A DNA stretch of 64,000 bases from UKL13-2 sp036394575 (GCA_036394575.1 DASWEY010000019.1:49011-113010), one strand, 5' to 3'. Shown: positions 28,710 to 37,170, counted from the first letter of the stretch. Program-made: numbers and translations. The notes: generated by a model not told the origin, from the sequence alone.

Positions 28710-30884
28710 ATGTCCCGCAAACTTTTCGTTACCACCGCCCTGCCCTACGCCAACGGCCCGTTCCATATCGGCCACATCATGGAATACATCCAGGCGGATA
28801 TCTGGGTACGGTTTCAGCGCATGCAAGGCAATGAGGTGCATTTTGTCTGTGCCGACGACGCGCACGGCGCGCCGATCATGCTCAAGGCCGAAGCCAGCGG
28901 CGTCACGCCCGAGCAGCTGGTCGCCAGCATCGCCGCGCAGCGGCCGCGTTCGCTCAACGGCTTCCATATCGGCTTCGACCACTGGCATTCCACCCACTCG
29001 CCGGAGAACGTGGCGCTGTCGCAGGACATCTACAAAAAACTGAAGGCGGCCAAGCTGATCGCCACCCGCTCGATCGAGCAGTTCTACGATCCGGTCAAGG
29101 GCATGTTCCTGGCCGACCGCTACATCAAGGGCGAGTGTCCCAAATGCGGCACCAAGGACCAGTACGGCGACGCCTGCGAGAACTGCGGCGCGGTCTATGC
29201 GCCCACCGATCTGAAAAATCCCTATTCGACCATCACCGGCGCCAAGCCGGTGCTGAAAAGCTCCGAGCATTTTTTCTTCAAGCTCTCGGACAAGAAATGC
29301 GTGCAGTTCCTGCAGGATTGGGTGAAGGAAACGCCGTTGCAACCCGAGGTCGTCAACAAGCTGGCGGAGTGGCTGGGCGACGACGGCAAGAACTTCAACG
29401 ACTGGGACATCTCGCGCGACGCACCCTACTTCGGCATCGATATCCCCGATGCGCCGGGCAAATATTTTTACGTCTGGCTGGATGCGCCGGTTGGTTACCT
29501 GGCCAGCCTGAAAGCCTATTTCGATTCCGGCAAGGCCCATGCACGCGGCGAGAAACGCAGCTTCGATGAATTCATGGCCGACGACAAGGTCGAGCAGTAT
29601 CACTTCATCGGCAAGGACATCGTCTATTTCCACACCCTGTTCTGGCCGGCCATGCTCAAGTTTGCCGGCCGCAAGGTGCCGAACAATGTGTTCGTGCACG
29701 GCTTTTTGCAGGTCACCGGCGAGAAGATGTCGAAGTCGCGCGGCATCGGCTTCGGCCCCGACAGATACCTCGATCTGCACCTCAATCCCGAATGGCTGCG
29801 CTATTACATCGCCGCCAAGCTGAACGACAAGGTCGAGGACCTCGATTTCAATCCGGACGATTTCCTGGCGCGCGTCAACAGCGACCTGATCGGCAAGTAT
29901 GTGAACATCGCCAGCCGCGCGGCCGGGTTCATCAGCAAGAAATTCGGCGGCAAGCTCGTCAAGCCGGTGCTGCCGGCCGAGGTGGCCAGGGAATTCGCCG
30001 CGGCGGCACCGGAGATTGCGGGCTATTACGACGGCCGCGAATTCGGCAAGGCGATCCGCAAGATCATGGCGCTGGCCGATCTGGCCAATCAGTATGTCGA
30101 TGCCAACAAACCCTGGGAACTCGCCAAGCTTGAAGGTCGCGACGCGGAGTTGCATACTGTGTGCTCGACATGCATCGCCATGTTCCGCGATCTCACGGTA
30201 TATTTGGCGCCTGTGCTGCCGGAACTTGCAGCCAACGCCGGCGCGATGTTCAATTTCGACGCACTCGACTGGAAAGCATTGGCGAAGACCTTGCCATCCG
30301 GCCATGAAATCAAACCGTACAAACACTTAATGTCACGCATCGACCCCAAACAAATCGACGCCTTGCTCGAACCCGGTGCAGAAGCCGCAGCCGCGGCGGA
30401 TGCCATCGCCAAGGCCGCCGCCAAGCCTGATAAGGCCGCCAAGCCTGCCGACGGCAAGGTGGAAGCCAAAACCGCCAATAATGATTTGCCCGCGACCGGC
30501 GGTGACTTCGCCCTGGTCGCGCCGGAGCCGCCGAAACCGGTCGTCATCCAGGAAATTTCGGAGACGATTTCGATCGACGATTTTGCACGCATCGATTTGC
30601 GTGTCGCCAAAATCCTCGATGCCGAACTGGTGGTCGAGGCCGACAAACTGCTGAAGCTCACGCTGGACCTGGGTATTGAACAGCGCACCGTGTTCGCCGG
30701 CATCCGTTCCGCCTACAACCCCAAACACCTGGTCGGCCGCCTGACGGTGATGGTCGCCAACCTCGCGCCGCGCAAGATGCGCTTCGGCGAATCGCAGGGC
30801 ATGGTGCTGGCCGCCGGCGACGGCACCGGCATCTATCTGCTCTCGCCGGACTCCGGCGCGGTGCCGGGGATGCGCATTAAATGA
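28710..30884 (+). CDS. metG: methionyl-tRNA synthetase
   Basis: A 724-residue class I enzyme. HIGH equivalent FHIGHIMEY, zinc knuckle with CPKCG and CENCG, KMSKS at KMSKSRGIGF, helical anticodon-binding domain, then an Ala/Lys-rich linker (about 560-610) and a C-terminal tRNA-binding OB-fold (DFARIDLRVAKI) that dimerises the long-form enzyme. A TACAAT -10-like element lies about 110 bp upstream. Its stop overlaps the start of the next gene (ATGA). Confidence 0.97.
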   Translation: MSRKLFVTTALPYANGPFHIGHIMEYIQADIWVRFQRMQGNEVHFVCADDAHGAPIMLKAEASGVTPEQLVASIAAQRPRSLNGFHIGFDHWHSTHSPENVALSQDIYKKLKAAKLIATRSIEQFYDPVKGMFLADRYIKGECPKCGTKDQYGDACENCGAVYAPTDLKNPYSTITGAKPVLKSSEHFFFKLSDKKCVQFLQDWVKETPLQPEVVNKLAEWLGDDGKNFNDWDISRDAPYFGIDIPDAPGKYFYVWLDAPVGYLASLKAYFDSGKAHARGEKRSFDEFMADDKVEQYHFIGKDIVYFHTLFWPAMLKFAGRKVPNNVFVHGFLQVTGEKMSKSRGIGFGPDRYLDLHLNPEWLRYYIAAKLNDKVEDLDFNPDDFLARVNSDLIGKYVNIASRAAGFISKKFGGKLVKPVLPAEVAREFAAAAPEIAGYYDGREFGKAIRKIMALADLANQYVDANKPWELAKLEGRDAELHTVCSTCIAMFRDLTVYLAPVLPELAANAGAMFNFDALDWKALAKTLPSGHEIKPYKHLMSRIDPKQIDALLEPGAEAAAAADAIAKAAAKPDKAAKPADGKVEAKTANNDLPATGGDFALVAPEPPKPVVIQEISETISIDDFARIDLRVAKILDAELVVEADKLLKLTLDLGIEQRTVFAGIRSAYNPKHLVGRLTVMVANLAPRKMRFGESQGMVLAAGDGTGIYLLSPDSGAVPGMRIK

Positions 30885-31357
30885 CGCAGTCGACCCGGGA
30901 TTCAGGTGCGAAGCGCCTGGAAGCCCGGCAGTCGCTGCGTCATCCCGGCGAAGGCCGCGCCTCTGCCAAGCCCGCAGTTTCTCCCTCCCGCGAGTTGCCG
31001 CTGCGGCTGCCGCCATACGCGGTGGATCGCGAGACGCTTGAAAACGAAGCGCGCATCGACACCTACCGCGCCAGCGGTCCCGGTGGCCAGCACGTCAACA
31101 AGACCAATTCCGCCATCCGCATCACGCACCTGCCATCGGGCGTGGTGGTGATCGCACAGGATTCCTCTTCGCAATTCCGCAACAAGAACGTTGCCTTCGA
31201 GCGCCTCATCGAGAAGCTGGCCAAGCTCAATCACGTGCCGAAGAAGCGTTTCGCAACCAAGCCGACGCGCGCTTCCAAAGAACGGCGCATCGAGGCGAAG
31301 AAAACGCGCACCGTGGTCAAGAACCAGCGCAGTCGCAAGATTTCGCATGATGAGTAA
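30881..31357 (+). CDS. peptide chain release factor-like protein (GGQ domain only)
   Basis: A 158-residue protein with the class I release-factor catalytic domain but no codon-recognition domain: ASGPGGQHVNKTNSAIRITH holds the GGQ loop that triggers peptidyl-tRNA hydrolysis, and a basic tail (KPTRASKERRIEAKKTRTV) resembles the ribosome-entering tails of rescue factors. It is closer to the MTRFR/C12orf65-type proteins than to ArfB. The first roughly 40 residues are not family-like and come partly from an intergenic repeat. A TTG at 30995 is an alternative start. It overlaps metG by 4 bp and the next gene by 11 bp. Confidence 0.82.
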   Translation: MTQSTRDSGAKRLEARQSLRHPGEGRASAKPAVSPSRELPLRLPPYAVDRETLENEARIDTYRASGPGGQHVNKTNSAIRITHLPSGVVVIAQDSSSQFRNKNVAFERLIEKLAKLNHVPKKRFATKPTRASKERRIEAKKTRTVVKNQRSRKISHDE

Positions 31358-31688
31358 CGAGACCGACAATATCAACGAGAGCGGCTGGCAGGGCGGCGAC
31401 GAAATCATCACCCTGCACCTGTCGATCACCGGTCGTGTGCAAGGCGTCGGCTTTCGCGAATCGATGCGCCTGATCGCGCAGGCCTTGAACGTCACCGGCT
31501 GGGTGCGCAATCTCGCCGATGGCAGCGTCGAAGCCACCGTGCAGGGCGAGGAGGCCGCGGTCGAGCAGCTCGTCAACTGGTGCCACAACGGCCCGCCCGG
31601 CGCCAATGTGAAATACGTGAACGCGCGCGCCGTCGAGGATGCCGAAACCTATATCGCGTTTTCGCGCTGGGCCAGTACCGAACGCTAG
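31347..31688 (+). CDS. acylphosphatase
   Basis: Small hydrolase of acyl phosphates, 113 residues. The active-site Arg is in GRVQGVGFRESM and the Asn in GWVRNLADGSVE. It has about 20 extra N-terminal residues compared with the usual 90-residue enzyme. Two adjacent ATGs (31347, 31350) lie inside the end of the release-factor-like gene, so translation is probably coupled. Confidence 0.9.
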   Translation: MMSNETDNINESGWQGGDEIITLHLSITGRVQGVGFRESMRLIAQALNVTGWVRNLADGSVEATVQGEEAAVEQLVNWCHNGPPGANVKYVNARAVEDAETYIAFSRWASTER

Positions 31689-31704
31689 CGAGCCTTCGAT
31701 TTAA

Positions 31705-31770
31705 AAATAAAACTCCAGCATTGGCGCGGTGTTTGAGGCATTTTTGCTCCAGAAGCCGCGCCAAATGGCG
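31705..31770 (+). repeat. family A palindromic repeat, copy 4
   Basis: TTGGCGCGG (31721-31729) pairs perfectly with CCGCGCCAA (31756-31764). The outer ends ACTCCAGCA and ATGGCG match the family. It follows the acylphosphatase stop by 17 bp and abuts a family B element. Confidence 0.85.
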
Positions 31771-31783
31771 ACCCGAGATTTTT

Positions 31784-31938
31784 GGACACTTCTCGAAACC
31801 TCAAATAGTCGTCATTCCAGCTTATTTTGGTAAATGAGCTGGAATCCAGTCCTTCGTTGAATCAAACGCTTGGACGGACTTGGGGCGAAAGCATGCTTTC
31901 GCGCCCGCGCCGGGACGACGAGGTTTTTGGAAGTCCCC
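31784..31938. repeat. family B palindromic element, copy 1 with inner palindromes
   Basis: The ends GGACACTTCTCGAAACCT and AGGTTTTTGGAAGTCCCC are imperfect inverted repeats (13 of 18). Inside are a family C-like hairpin (ATTCCAGCT / AGCTGGAAT, 31815-31845 region) and the perfect 18-bp palindrome GCGAAAGCATGCTTTCGC (31885-31902). No coding potential is seen in 31689-32004. Confidence 0.7.
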
Positions 31939-32004
31939 ATTTCCGCCCGCGTCAAGCGAATCACGGTAACGGAAGGTCCCGGCCCGCCGAGATTTCAGCG
32001 CGGC

Positions 32005-32559
32005 TCATTGCAGCTGCAATTCGAGGAACGCCGCTCCCGGGACAGGGTTGAACCGGTAAGGCGAAACAGGCTTGAAGCCCAGCGACAGGTACAGGGCATG
32101 CGCCGCCGCCATCGAAGGCAGCGTATCCAGCAGCAAGCTGCGGTATCCCAGTTGCCTGGCCGCGGTCACGATGCCTTCCACCAACAGACGTCCAACGCCT
32201 TGCCCGCGCATGTCGGGGCTCGCATACAAGCGTTTGATTTCGCCGACGCCCTCCGAGAATTGCCGCACGCCGACACAGCCGACATAAACGCCCGACTGCG
32301 CGGCGAGCAGAAAAGCGCCCGCCGGCGGGGAGTACTGGCTGGCAAGATGCGCCAATTCGTGCGCGAGATGCTGAAACGAAAGGTCCAGGTCCAGGGACGC
32401 CGCATACTCTTCGATCAGTTGCCGCGCCTGACCCCAGTCTTCCTCCGATTGCGGCGACACAAGACGAATCGTCACCCTTTTCTCCCGGGACATCCACCCC
32501 TCTTCCGGAACATGCATGGGACCGATATATGTTGAAGCAAACGTTTCGTCATTTACCAC
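32005..32559 (-). CDS. GNAT-family N-acetyltransferase
   Basis: A GNAT-fold acetyltransferase of 184 residues. Motif A is GEIKRLYASPDMRGQGVGRLLVEGIVTAAR with the acetyl-CoA loop RGQGVGR; motif B contains ALYLSLGFKPVSPYR. The closest pattern is the small RimI/YhhY-like environmental GNATs. The substrate cannot be inferred. A shorter start (MSREKR, 32493) is possible. Confidence 0.85.
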   Translation of the reverse strand: MVNDETFASTYIGPMHVPEEGWMSREKRVTIRLVSPQSEEDWGQARQLIEEYAASLDLDLSFQHLAHELAHLASQYSPPAGAFLLAAQSGVYVGCVGVRQFSEGVGEIKRLYASPDMRGQGVGRLLVEGIVTAARQLGYRSLLLDTLPSMAAAHALYLSLGFKPVSPYRFNPVPGAAFLELQLQ

Positions 32560-32682
32560 CCTGGATTTTCAAATCGCTGCCGGTCATTCGCGGCCGCCGC
32601 GCTCAATGAGGGCAGGAGCGCGTTGACGGCGTCTGGCCCAACCAAACCTATCGAGCGGCCCCGCAAATTCCGGTTTGCCTGC

Positions 32683-33228
32683 TCATGGCCGCGCATCGTA
32701 GAAATAATAGGCCGCCGTATACGGCACCCGCACCTCGCTGCCTGCCTGTGCCTCGCTGCACGCGGCGGCAGGTGCCTTGCCACCGACGGTACGCACCCGC
32801 TGGATGCTTAGCGTATGGCCGAAGACGCCGTTGCCCGCGTTCGATTTCGCTTTCAGCAACAGCCAGGGAATGGCATTGGCATCGGGGCCGTCATCGCGCG
32901 CCTTGACTTCGCCGACCACCTTGCTGCCGTCGTTCGATTCCCAGGTCGGGCCGGCATAGTGCTTGCCGATCCGGGTTCCAGCGTGGTCGAACAGATCGGC
33001 TTCCGGCGCCTTGAAGGCCCACTCGAAGCGCGCCGGATCGGCCTTGCCGGCGCTGCATACATAAATTTGCACGCCGGTGGCGGCCACCTCGAGCGCGGGC
33101 ACCTGATCCGCCGGCGCCCTGAGGTTGTCGGCGACGGCCGGCGCCGTTATGCCCCCGGCAGCGGCACAGCCGGCGAGCAGCACTGCGGCTGCGACCATCA
33201 TCATCGTGATCACGTTTTGTGTCTTCAT
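32683..33228 (-). CDS. DUF3455 lipoprotein
   Basis: A predicted lipoprotein of 181 residues from the ATG at 33228: signal peptide with lipobox LLAGC, then a DUF3455 domain with its marks GVQIYVC, EWAFKAPEADLFD, GKHYAGPTWESNDGSKVVGEV, IPWLLLKAKS, IQRVRTVGGKAP and the final YTAAYYFYDA. Function of the family is unknown. An alternative start six codons upstream (33246) exists. Three helically phased direct repeats precede it. Confidence 0.88.
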   Translation of the reverse strand: MKTQNVITMMMVAAAVLLAGCAAAGGITAPAVADNLRAPADQVPALEVAATGVQIYVCSAGKADPARFEWAFKAPEADLFDHAGTRIGKHYAGPTWESNDGSKVVGEVKARDDGPDANAIPWLLLKAKSNAGNGVFGHTLSIQRVRTVGGKAPAAACSEAQAGSEVRVPYTAAYYFYDARP

Positions 33229-33263
33229 GGTTGATGCACCTTTCATGGGTTACCGCTTCGGCA

Positions 33264-33295
33264 GGAAAATAACGGGAAAATAACAGGAAAATATT
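33264..33295. promoter_or_regulatory. three 11-bp-phased GGAAAATA repeats
   Basis: GGAAAATA begins at 33264, 33275 and 33286, i.e. one copy per helical turn, 18-65 bp upstream of the DUF3455 starts. This spacing suits a cooperative binding site or bent DNA. The rest of the gap 33296-33686 shows no gene or clear signal. Confidence 0.45.
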
Positions 33296-33686
33296 CAGAC
33301 GAAACCGTTTTACGTCGGGGACACCTATCTGGATGCAATCCTTATCTCCTTATCGTATCGCGTCAGCCGCTTTGCCGACCAGGACCTGGTAATGCACTGG
33401 TCCTCATTGTCCATTAGTCCCTGTAGCCTCTTTTTCTCAGCGTGAATACTTGGTGGCGCCACGCGCCCGGCAACGCACCTCCGCCCAACAATGGCGCAAA
33501 CGATGTCGCCGCCACCCCTTTTGGTGCGAAGCCGTCCGCGTTCGCGCACTGCGCATCTATCGCCATCGCCGCGCGCATCGCGATCAGGGTATGGTCACAC
33601 GGCATTCCCGGCACGGCGCTTGCTCATTACCCTGGCCGTCACGGCCAATGAAAAAAACCCGATAACAAATTTCGAGAGGAAAATAA

Positions 33687-33971
33687 ATGGACCAGGCACT
33701 GTTGAAGGAATTGGCGCAATTCAAAATGTTGTTCAAACGCACCATCAACCAAACGGTCGATATCGAACGACTGATCTCCGATGCGCCCTATGGCAAGGAC
33801 CTCCTTTCGCTCGCCGAGGATAGCGACAACGAAACGCTGGTGCTGATGGCCCTGAGCCTGAAAGACAAATTGGGGCTACTGCCGCAACCGCGCGCGGCCG
33901 AGGCAACGCCTGCGGAAGCCGGCGCGGATGCCAAGCCAAATGACAAATACGTGCGCGGCGCACGCGGCTAG
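33687..33971 (+). CDS. small conserved-looking hypothetical protein
   Basis: A 94-residue acidic protein with no membrane span or signal. Residues 1-65 look alpha-helical (ALLKELAQFKMLFKRTINQ, ETLVLMALSLKDKLGLL), followed by an Ala/Pro-rich tail ending KYVRGARG. A clear ribosome-binding site (GAGAGG) and codon use like neighbouring genes support translation. I do not recognise the family. Confidence 0.65.
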   Translation: MDQALLKELAQFKMLFKRTINQTVDIERLISDAPYGKDLLSLAEDSDNETLVLMALSLKDKLGLLPQPRAAEATPAEAGADAKPNDKYVRGARG

Positions 33972-34054
33972 GCCGACGTTGCAACTGGTGTTGCGGAAAC
34001 CCACAGCGCGCTTTCGCGACGGGCAGCGCTGAAGAAACCGGCGCAAGTCACAAA

Positions 34055-34125
34055 AAACAAGCTCCAGCATTGGCGCGGCGTTCGGAGCATTTTTGCCCCG
34101 AACGCCGCGCCAGATGGCGTTCTGC
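34055..34125 (+). repeat. family A palindromic repeat, copy 5 (best stem)
   Basis: A 15-bp perfect stem: TGGCGCGGCGTTCGG (34071-34085) with CCGAACGCCGCGCCA (34098-34112), loop with the family's GCATTTTTGC core. The outer ends GCTCCAGCAT and GATGGCGTTCTGCG are conserved. It lies between two convergent genes. Confidence 0.9.
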
Positions 34126-34189
34126 GATTTTGATCGACTGCACAACCGAATCATGCCGATCAAGCGCCCTTGCTTCGCGGCACGAAAAG

Positions 34190-34714
34190 TCAGGCGAGCA
34201 CCTGATACTCGCTCTGCACCAGTCCGCTCGGGAAGGTTCGCGTCGATACATGCCGCAGCCGCACATCATGCGGCAGCGAACCAAACAGCGGAATGCCCTC
34301 GCCGATCAGCACCGGCACACGGGTCACAATCAGGCGATCGATCAGTCCCGCGCGCAGGAACCCCTGGATCGTGACCCCGCCGTCGATGTAAAGATGGTGC
34401 GCGCCGCCGGCCGCAAGCTGCGCCACGATCTCGGCCGGTGTGCCGGAAATCTGCTCCGCGCGCCCGCCGCGGACGGCAGAAAAATCGACCGGCCGGCTGC
34501 TCAGCACCACCACGCGCTTATTGCCGTACGGCCATTCGGGAAACGCCAGCACCGTCTCGAAAGTCTTGCGTCCGATCACCAGCGCATCGATGCCGGCCAT
34601 GAACTCGTCATAACCATGCGGCTCGCCGCCGCCCTCGGGCAGAAAATCGAGAGCGCCGTTGGGGCGGGCGATGAAGCCGTCGACGCTGGTGCCGACAAAA
34701 ACAGATATGGTCAC
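34190..34714 (-). CDS. dihydrofolate reductase-family (RibD C-terminal domain) protein
   Basis: A 174-residue NADPH-binding reductase-fold protein: MTISVFVGTSVDGFIARPNG, ALVIGRKTFETVLAFPEWPYG, VVVLSSRPVD, HHLYIDGGVTIQGFLRAGLIDRLIVTRVPVLIGEGIPLFG. This is the RibD-C/YyaP-type branch, not biosynthetic FolA. The true substrate is unknown. A purine-rich ribosome-binding site (GGAGG) precedes the start. Confidence 0.88.
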   Translation of the reverse strand: MTISVFVGTSVDGFIARPNGALDFLPEGGGEPHGYDEFMAGIDALVIGRKTFETVLAFPEWPYGNKRVVVLSSRPVDFSAVRGGRAEQISGTPAEIVAQLAAGGAHHLYIDGGVTIQGFLRAGLIDRLIVTRVPVLIGEGIPLFGSLPHDVRLRHVSTRTFPSGLVQSEYQVLA

Positions 34715-34829
34715 GGCGGCCTCCTCAAGTGCGGATGCTTCGCAGGCAGAGATTCAACGCCGAAGCCCCAGCCGCCGTCTTAACCGCAGCGAAGAGAGGA
34801 CAAGACGGTCGGCTGGAGTGCCTTATGTG

Positions 34830-35264
34830 TTATTCCGCCACATTGACGCCCGAACCGCCCAATTCCTTCGGGAAGTCCTTCATCTTCGGCAACCCATCCT
34901 TGATTCGCAGCTTCGTTTCCTGATAATTGACATGGATGCCGGCGTGATACGGAAAGTCCGGAATGGCCGCCGCATACACATCGGTGAGTCCCATGCCGGG
35001 ATGCTCGGTGAAGATGTGCCCTCCGCACGTTTTGCACCATTTTCGATAACTGTGCGGCGTCTTGTTGTATGTGCCGATGTTGTCTGCCCCCCGCGTGATC
35101 TGCACCGCTTCAGGTTTCCATAAAGTGAAGGCGTTGACAGGCCCCGCCGACCAGCTTCGACACGACTCACAATGGCAATAGCCCATTCCGGCCGGCTCGC
35201 CACTGACCGTGAACTGAACCGCGCCGCAAAAACAGCTGCCTTGGTAAGTTTTTCCGTTGCTCAT
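34830..35264 (-). CDS. GFA-family zinc protein
   Basis: A 144-residue member of the GFA (glutathione-dependent formaldehyde-activating enzyme/CENP-V) family: zinc-binding Cys motifs GSCFCGAVQF, CHCESCRSWS and WCKTCGG. The ATG at 35264 has a GGGAGGT site seven bases upstream, better than the in-frame start at 35297. Most GFA paralogues lack a proven activity, so only the fold is assigned. Confidence 0.87.
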   Translation of the reverse strand: MSNGKTYQGSCFCGAVQFTVSGEPAGMGYCHCESCRSWSAGPVNAFTLWKPEAVQITRGADNIGTYNKTPHSYRKWCKTCGGHIFTEHPGMGLTDVYAAAIPDFPYHAGIHVNYQETKLRIKDGLPKMKDFPKELGGSGVNVAE

Positions 35265-35654
35265 GATGCACCTCCCTGGTGGTTTGCACGACGACAAGGT
35301 CCGGAGCGCAGGCTTTAAGCAGTGCGTGAAGGACGGAAGCCTGCGAAATAGATGCTCGGAACACCAATTCTAGGCGCAAAGACGATTGGCCCGCATTTGA
35401 TTTTGCTGCAAAAAAAACGGCCCGAACTTTCCTGACGCGGCCTTCTGCGGCCGTCTCGCCCTTATGTGCGCCGGTGCAAGGTCCGCGTTCGATTCCCTCG
35501 CTGTCGCCGCAGCCGCATTTTGGCGGGGTTCGGCCACGCCGATCAGGTTGTTTGGTTGGGCCTGCAGGGGTCTGGGCAGCGATCGCTGCTTGTGCTCGAT
35601 TAGCCAGCGTTCGAGGGCATGCCCCGCTTGGTGTAGGTTGATGCGGCAGCCCGA
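35265..35654. other. intergenic stretch, no gene seen
   Basis: The open frames here lack family resemblance and ribosome-binding sites. No strong terminator or repeat was found. It may hold the promoter of the GFA gene. Confidence 0.4.
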
Positions 35655-35969
35655 CTAAACTGACGCATCCCGAAACGCGCGCAACACCGTATTGATGCGC
35701 GTCTGGTAGCCAGGCCCCTGCGCCTTGAACCATTCAAGCACGTCCTGATCGACGCGCAGCGAAATGGATGCCTTTGACGGCATAGGCTGCAGCCCGCGGC
35801 GGACAACGCCGCGAACGATGTGGTGGATGTCGGCTTCAGGGTGATCTTTGGTCGGCGTCGCCGGCTTTGCTTTCGCCTTGAGACGGGCCCAGTCAGTTTT
35901 GGATTTCATTGAAGAAGATGATTGCTTCGCGCTGGGTTGCTTTGCGGAACGAGATGATGCGGATTTCAT
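35655..35969 (-). CDS. brnA: BrnA-family antitoxin
   Basis: Antitoxin of the BrnT/BrnA type II module, 104 residues. The C-terminal ribbon-helix-helix-like segment KASISLRVDQDVLEWFKAQG, then GYQTRINTVLRAFRDA, is the family signature and binds operator DNA; the Lys-rich N-terminal half wraps the toxin. The ATG at 35969 has GGAG seven bases upstream. The toxin gene that should precede it is reduced to a C-terminal remnant. Confidence 0.88.
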   Translation of the reverse strand: MKSASSRSAKQPSAKQSSSSMKSKTDWARLKAKAKPATPTKDHPEADIHHIVRGVVRRGLQPMPSKASISLRVDQDVLEWFKAQGPGYQTRINTVLRAFRDASV

Positions 35970-36045
35970 GGTCAGTCTCCGTGTGCGCAATGGATACGGA
36001 TAGGTGCGGAGCGTGGCGGGCATCTCGGAGCGGCCTGGCTAGCGC
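35893..36045 (-). pseudogene. brnT: truncated brnT toxin remnant
   Basis: In the frame overlapping the start of brnA, 50 codons run from after a TAA (36046-36048) to TGA (35893-35895) and encode SVSIAHTETDHEIRIISFRK followed by ATQREAIIFFNE, which matches the C-terminal half of BrnT RNases. No start codon and no N-terminal half exist upstream, where the next gene begins within about 70 bp. The toxin is therefore inactive. Confidence 0.75.
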
Positions 36046-36112
36046 TTATGCAAGGAATGGGCGCCGAACTTATTTTTCTTTTGCAGTTTTTCTTTCTGCT
36101 TCAATGGCAGCA

Positions 36113-36448
36113 TCAGGCATCCCCCGCGCCCGCGGAAAAAGTTTCCACGACTTCATAAATCCCCGGCTCGAACTTCGCGATGGCCAGCGCCTGCTGAAGA
36201 TACGGCAGGGGAGCAGGATTCTCGCGCATGGCCTGATAATCCGCAACGCTGCGCCATTGCGCGTACATCGTGACCTTGGTGCCGTCGAGGCTGCGATGCA
36301 GATTGGCGGAAATAAACCCCGGCGCATGGCGCACCGAGGTCTCGGTCGCGCGGGTCAGCAAATCAATGAGCTGCTGCTGGTTCGCGGGTTCCACGGTAAA
36401 GACATTGATGAGGGTTACGAGCTTGTTGTGCTTGGAAATCGTGGGCAT
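36113..36448 (-). CDS. antibiotic biosynthesis monooxygenase (ABM)-family protein
   Basis: A 111-residue ferredoxin-like ABM domain: LVTLINVFTVEPANQQQLIDLL, then VRHAPGFISANLHRSLDGTKVTMYAQWRSVADYQAM. The family covers cofactor-free monooxygenases and heme-degrading relatives; no residues single out an activity. It borders the AT-rich patch that follows. Confidence 0.85.
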   Translation of the reverse strand: MPTISKHNKLVTLINVFTVEPANQQQLIDLLTRATETSVRHAPGFISANLHRSLDGTKVTMYAQWRSVADYQAMRENPAPLPYLQQALAIAKFEPGIYEVVETFSAGAGDA

Positions 36449-36646
36449 GAACGGTTGTGCGAAGTGATGGGTTGAGATAGTTCGAGCAATTCTAGTCTTC
36501 TGACAGTATGCGCGGGCCGAGCCCGACGACTATCGGGGCGCCGGACAGTTGAGAAATAGTCGACTTTAACCATAAAGACTCTTTTTTCCCAAGAAAATTG
36601 ACTCTGACCATGAGGGTTTCGCTCGTTGATAATTACGTCCTACCTG

Positions 36647-37150
36647 CTATTCAATCACGCGAAGTGAATATATCGTTTCTTCCATTGGCTTCTTCGGGGA
36701 CGCTGGGTCAAATACGGCGCGACGTCTAACGGCTACTTTATCGAAGTAAATTTCCCCCTCAAACGATTCTGAACCGTCACCGCCATAAATATGTAGTACA
36801 CCTTGGCCCGCTGAGAGTATGAGTTCGCACTTGCGAACGTCTACTAAGTCAATGAAGGCAGATGAAGGTACAACAAGTTTTCTATTGTTGACTACGATTT
36901 CCAAGTTTTCAATGACTGAGAAAGTATCTGTGAACTGACCTTCAATAAATCGCGGCCCCAGAAAATCCTTAGCGTTTACTACTTTTGTTTTTGCAACAAC
37001 CGTTACTGCCATCCCGTACGCACGAAGAGAAAACTTCGTGTTTGCGCTTGAGGTTAGGTCTTGAGTTTCAATGTAGTCACCCCAAACAACGGGGCTTAGC
37101 AGGATCACGCATACGGCCACAAGTGAGCAATACCAATTTATTTTGGACAC
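36647..37150 (-). CDS. secreted protein, second immunity candidate (paralogue of the next gene)
   Basis: A 167-residue protein with a Sec signal (SLVAVCVILLSPVVWG). The mature part is beta-rich. It shares blocks in the same order with the protein at 37171-37659: VVPSSAFIDL versus IPFSAYADL, YGGDGSESFEGEIYF versus NGGDGADAYTAELVF, and EETIYSL versus EETRYSF at the end. I do not recognise a named family. Position after a toxin-like gene, export signal and duplication suggest a periplasmic immunity role. It starts 21 bp after its paralogue. Codon use is AT-richer than the backbone. Confidence 0.6.
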   Translation of the reverse strand: MSKINWYCSLVAVCVILLSPVVWGDYIETQDLTSSANTKFSLRAYGMAVTVVAKTKVVNAKDFLGPRFIEGQFTDTFSVIENLEIVVNNRKLVVPSSAFIDLVDVRKCELILSAGQGVLHIYGGDGSESFEGEIYFDKVAVRRRAVFDPASPKKPMEETIYSLRVIE

Positions 37151-37170
37151 GATATTAATTTAGGCACTTA

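Noticed and set aside
33247..33660. coding frames in the gap before the 94-residue gene
   Set aside because: Several overlapping frames of 60-110 codons but none with a ribosome-binding site or recognisable sequence.
35167..35733. 188-residue minus frame spanning the GFA-brnA gap
   Set aside because: No ribosome-binding site, no family pattern, and it runs through both neighbours out of frame.
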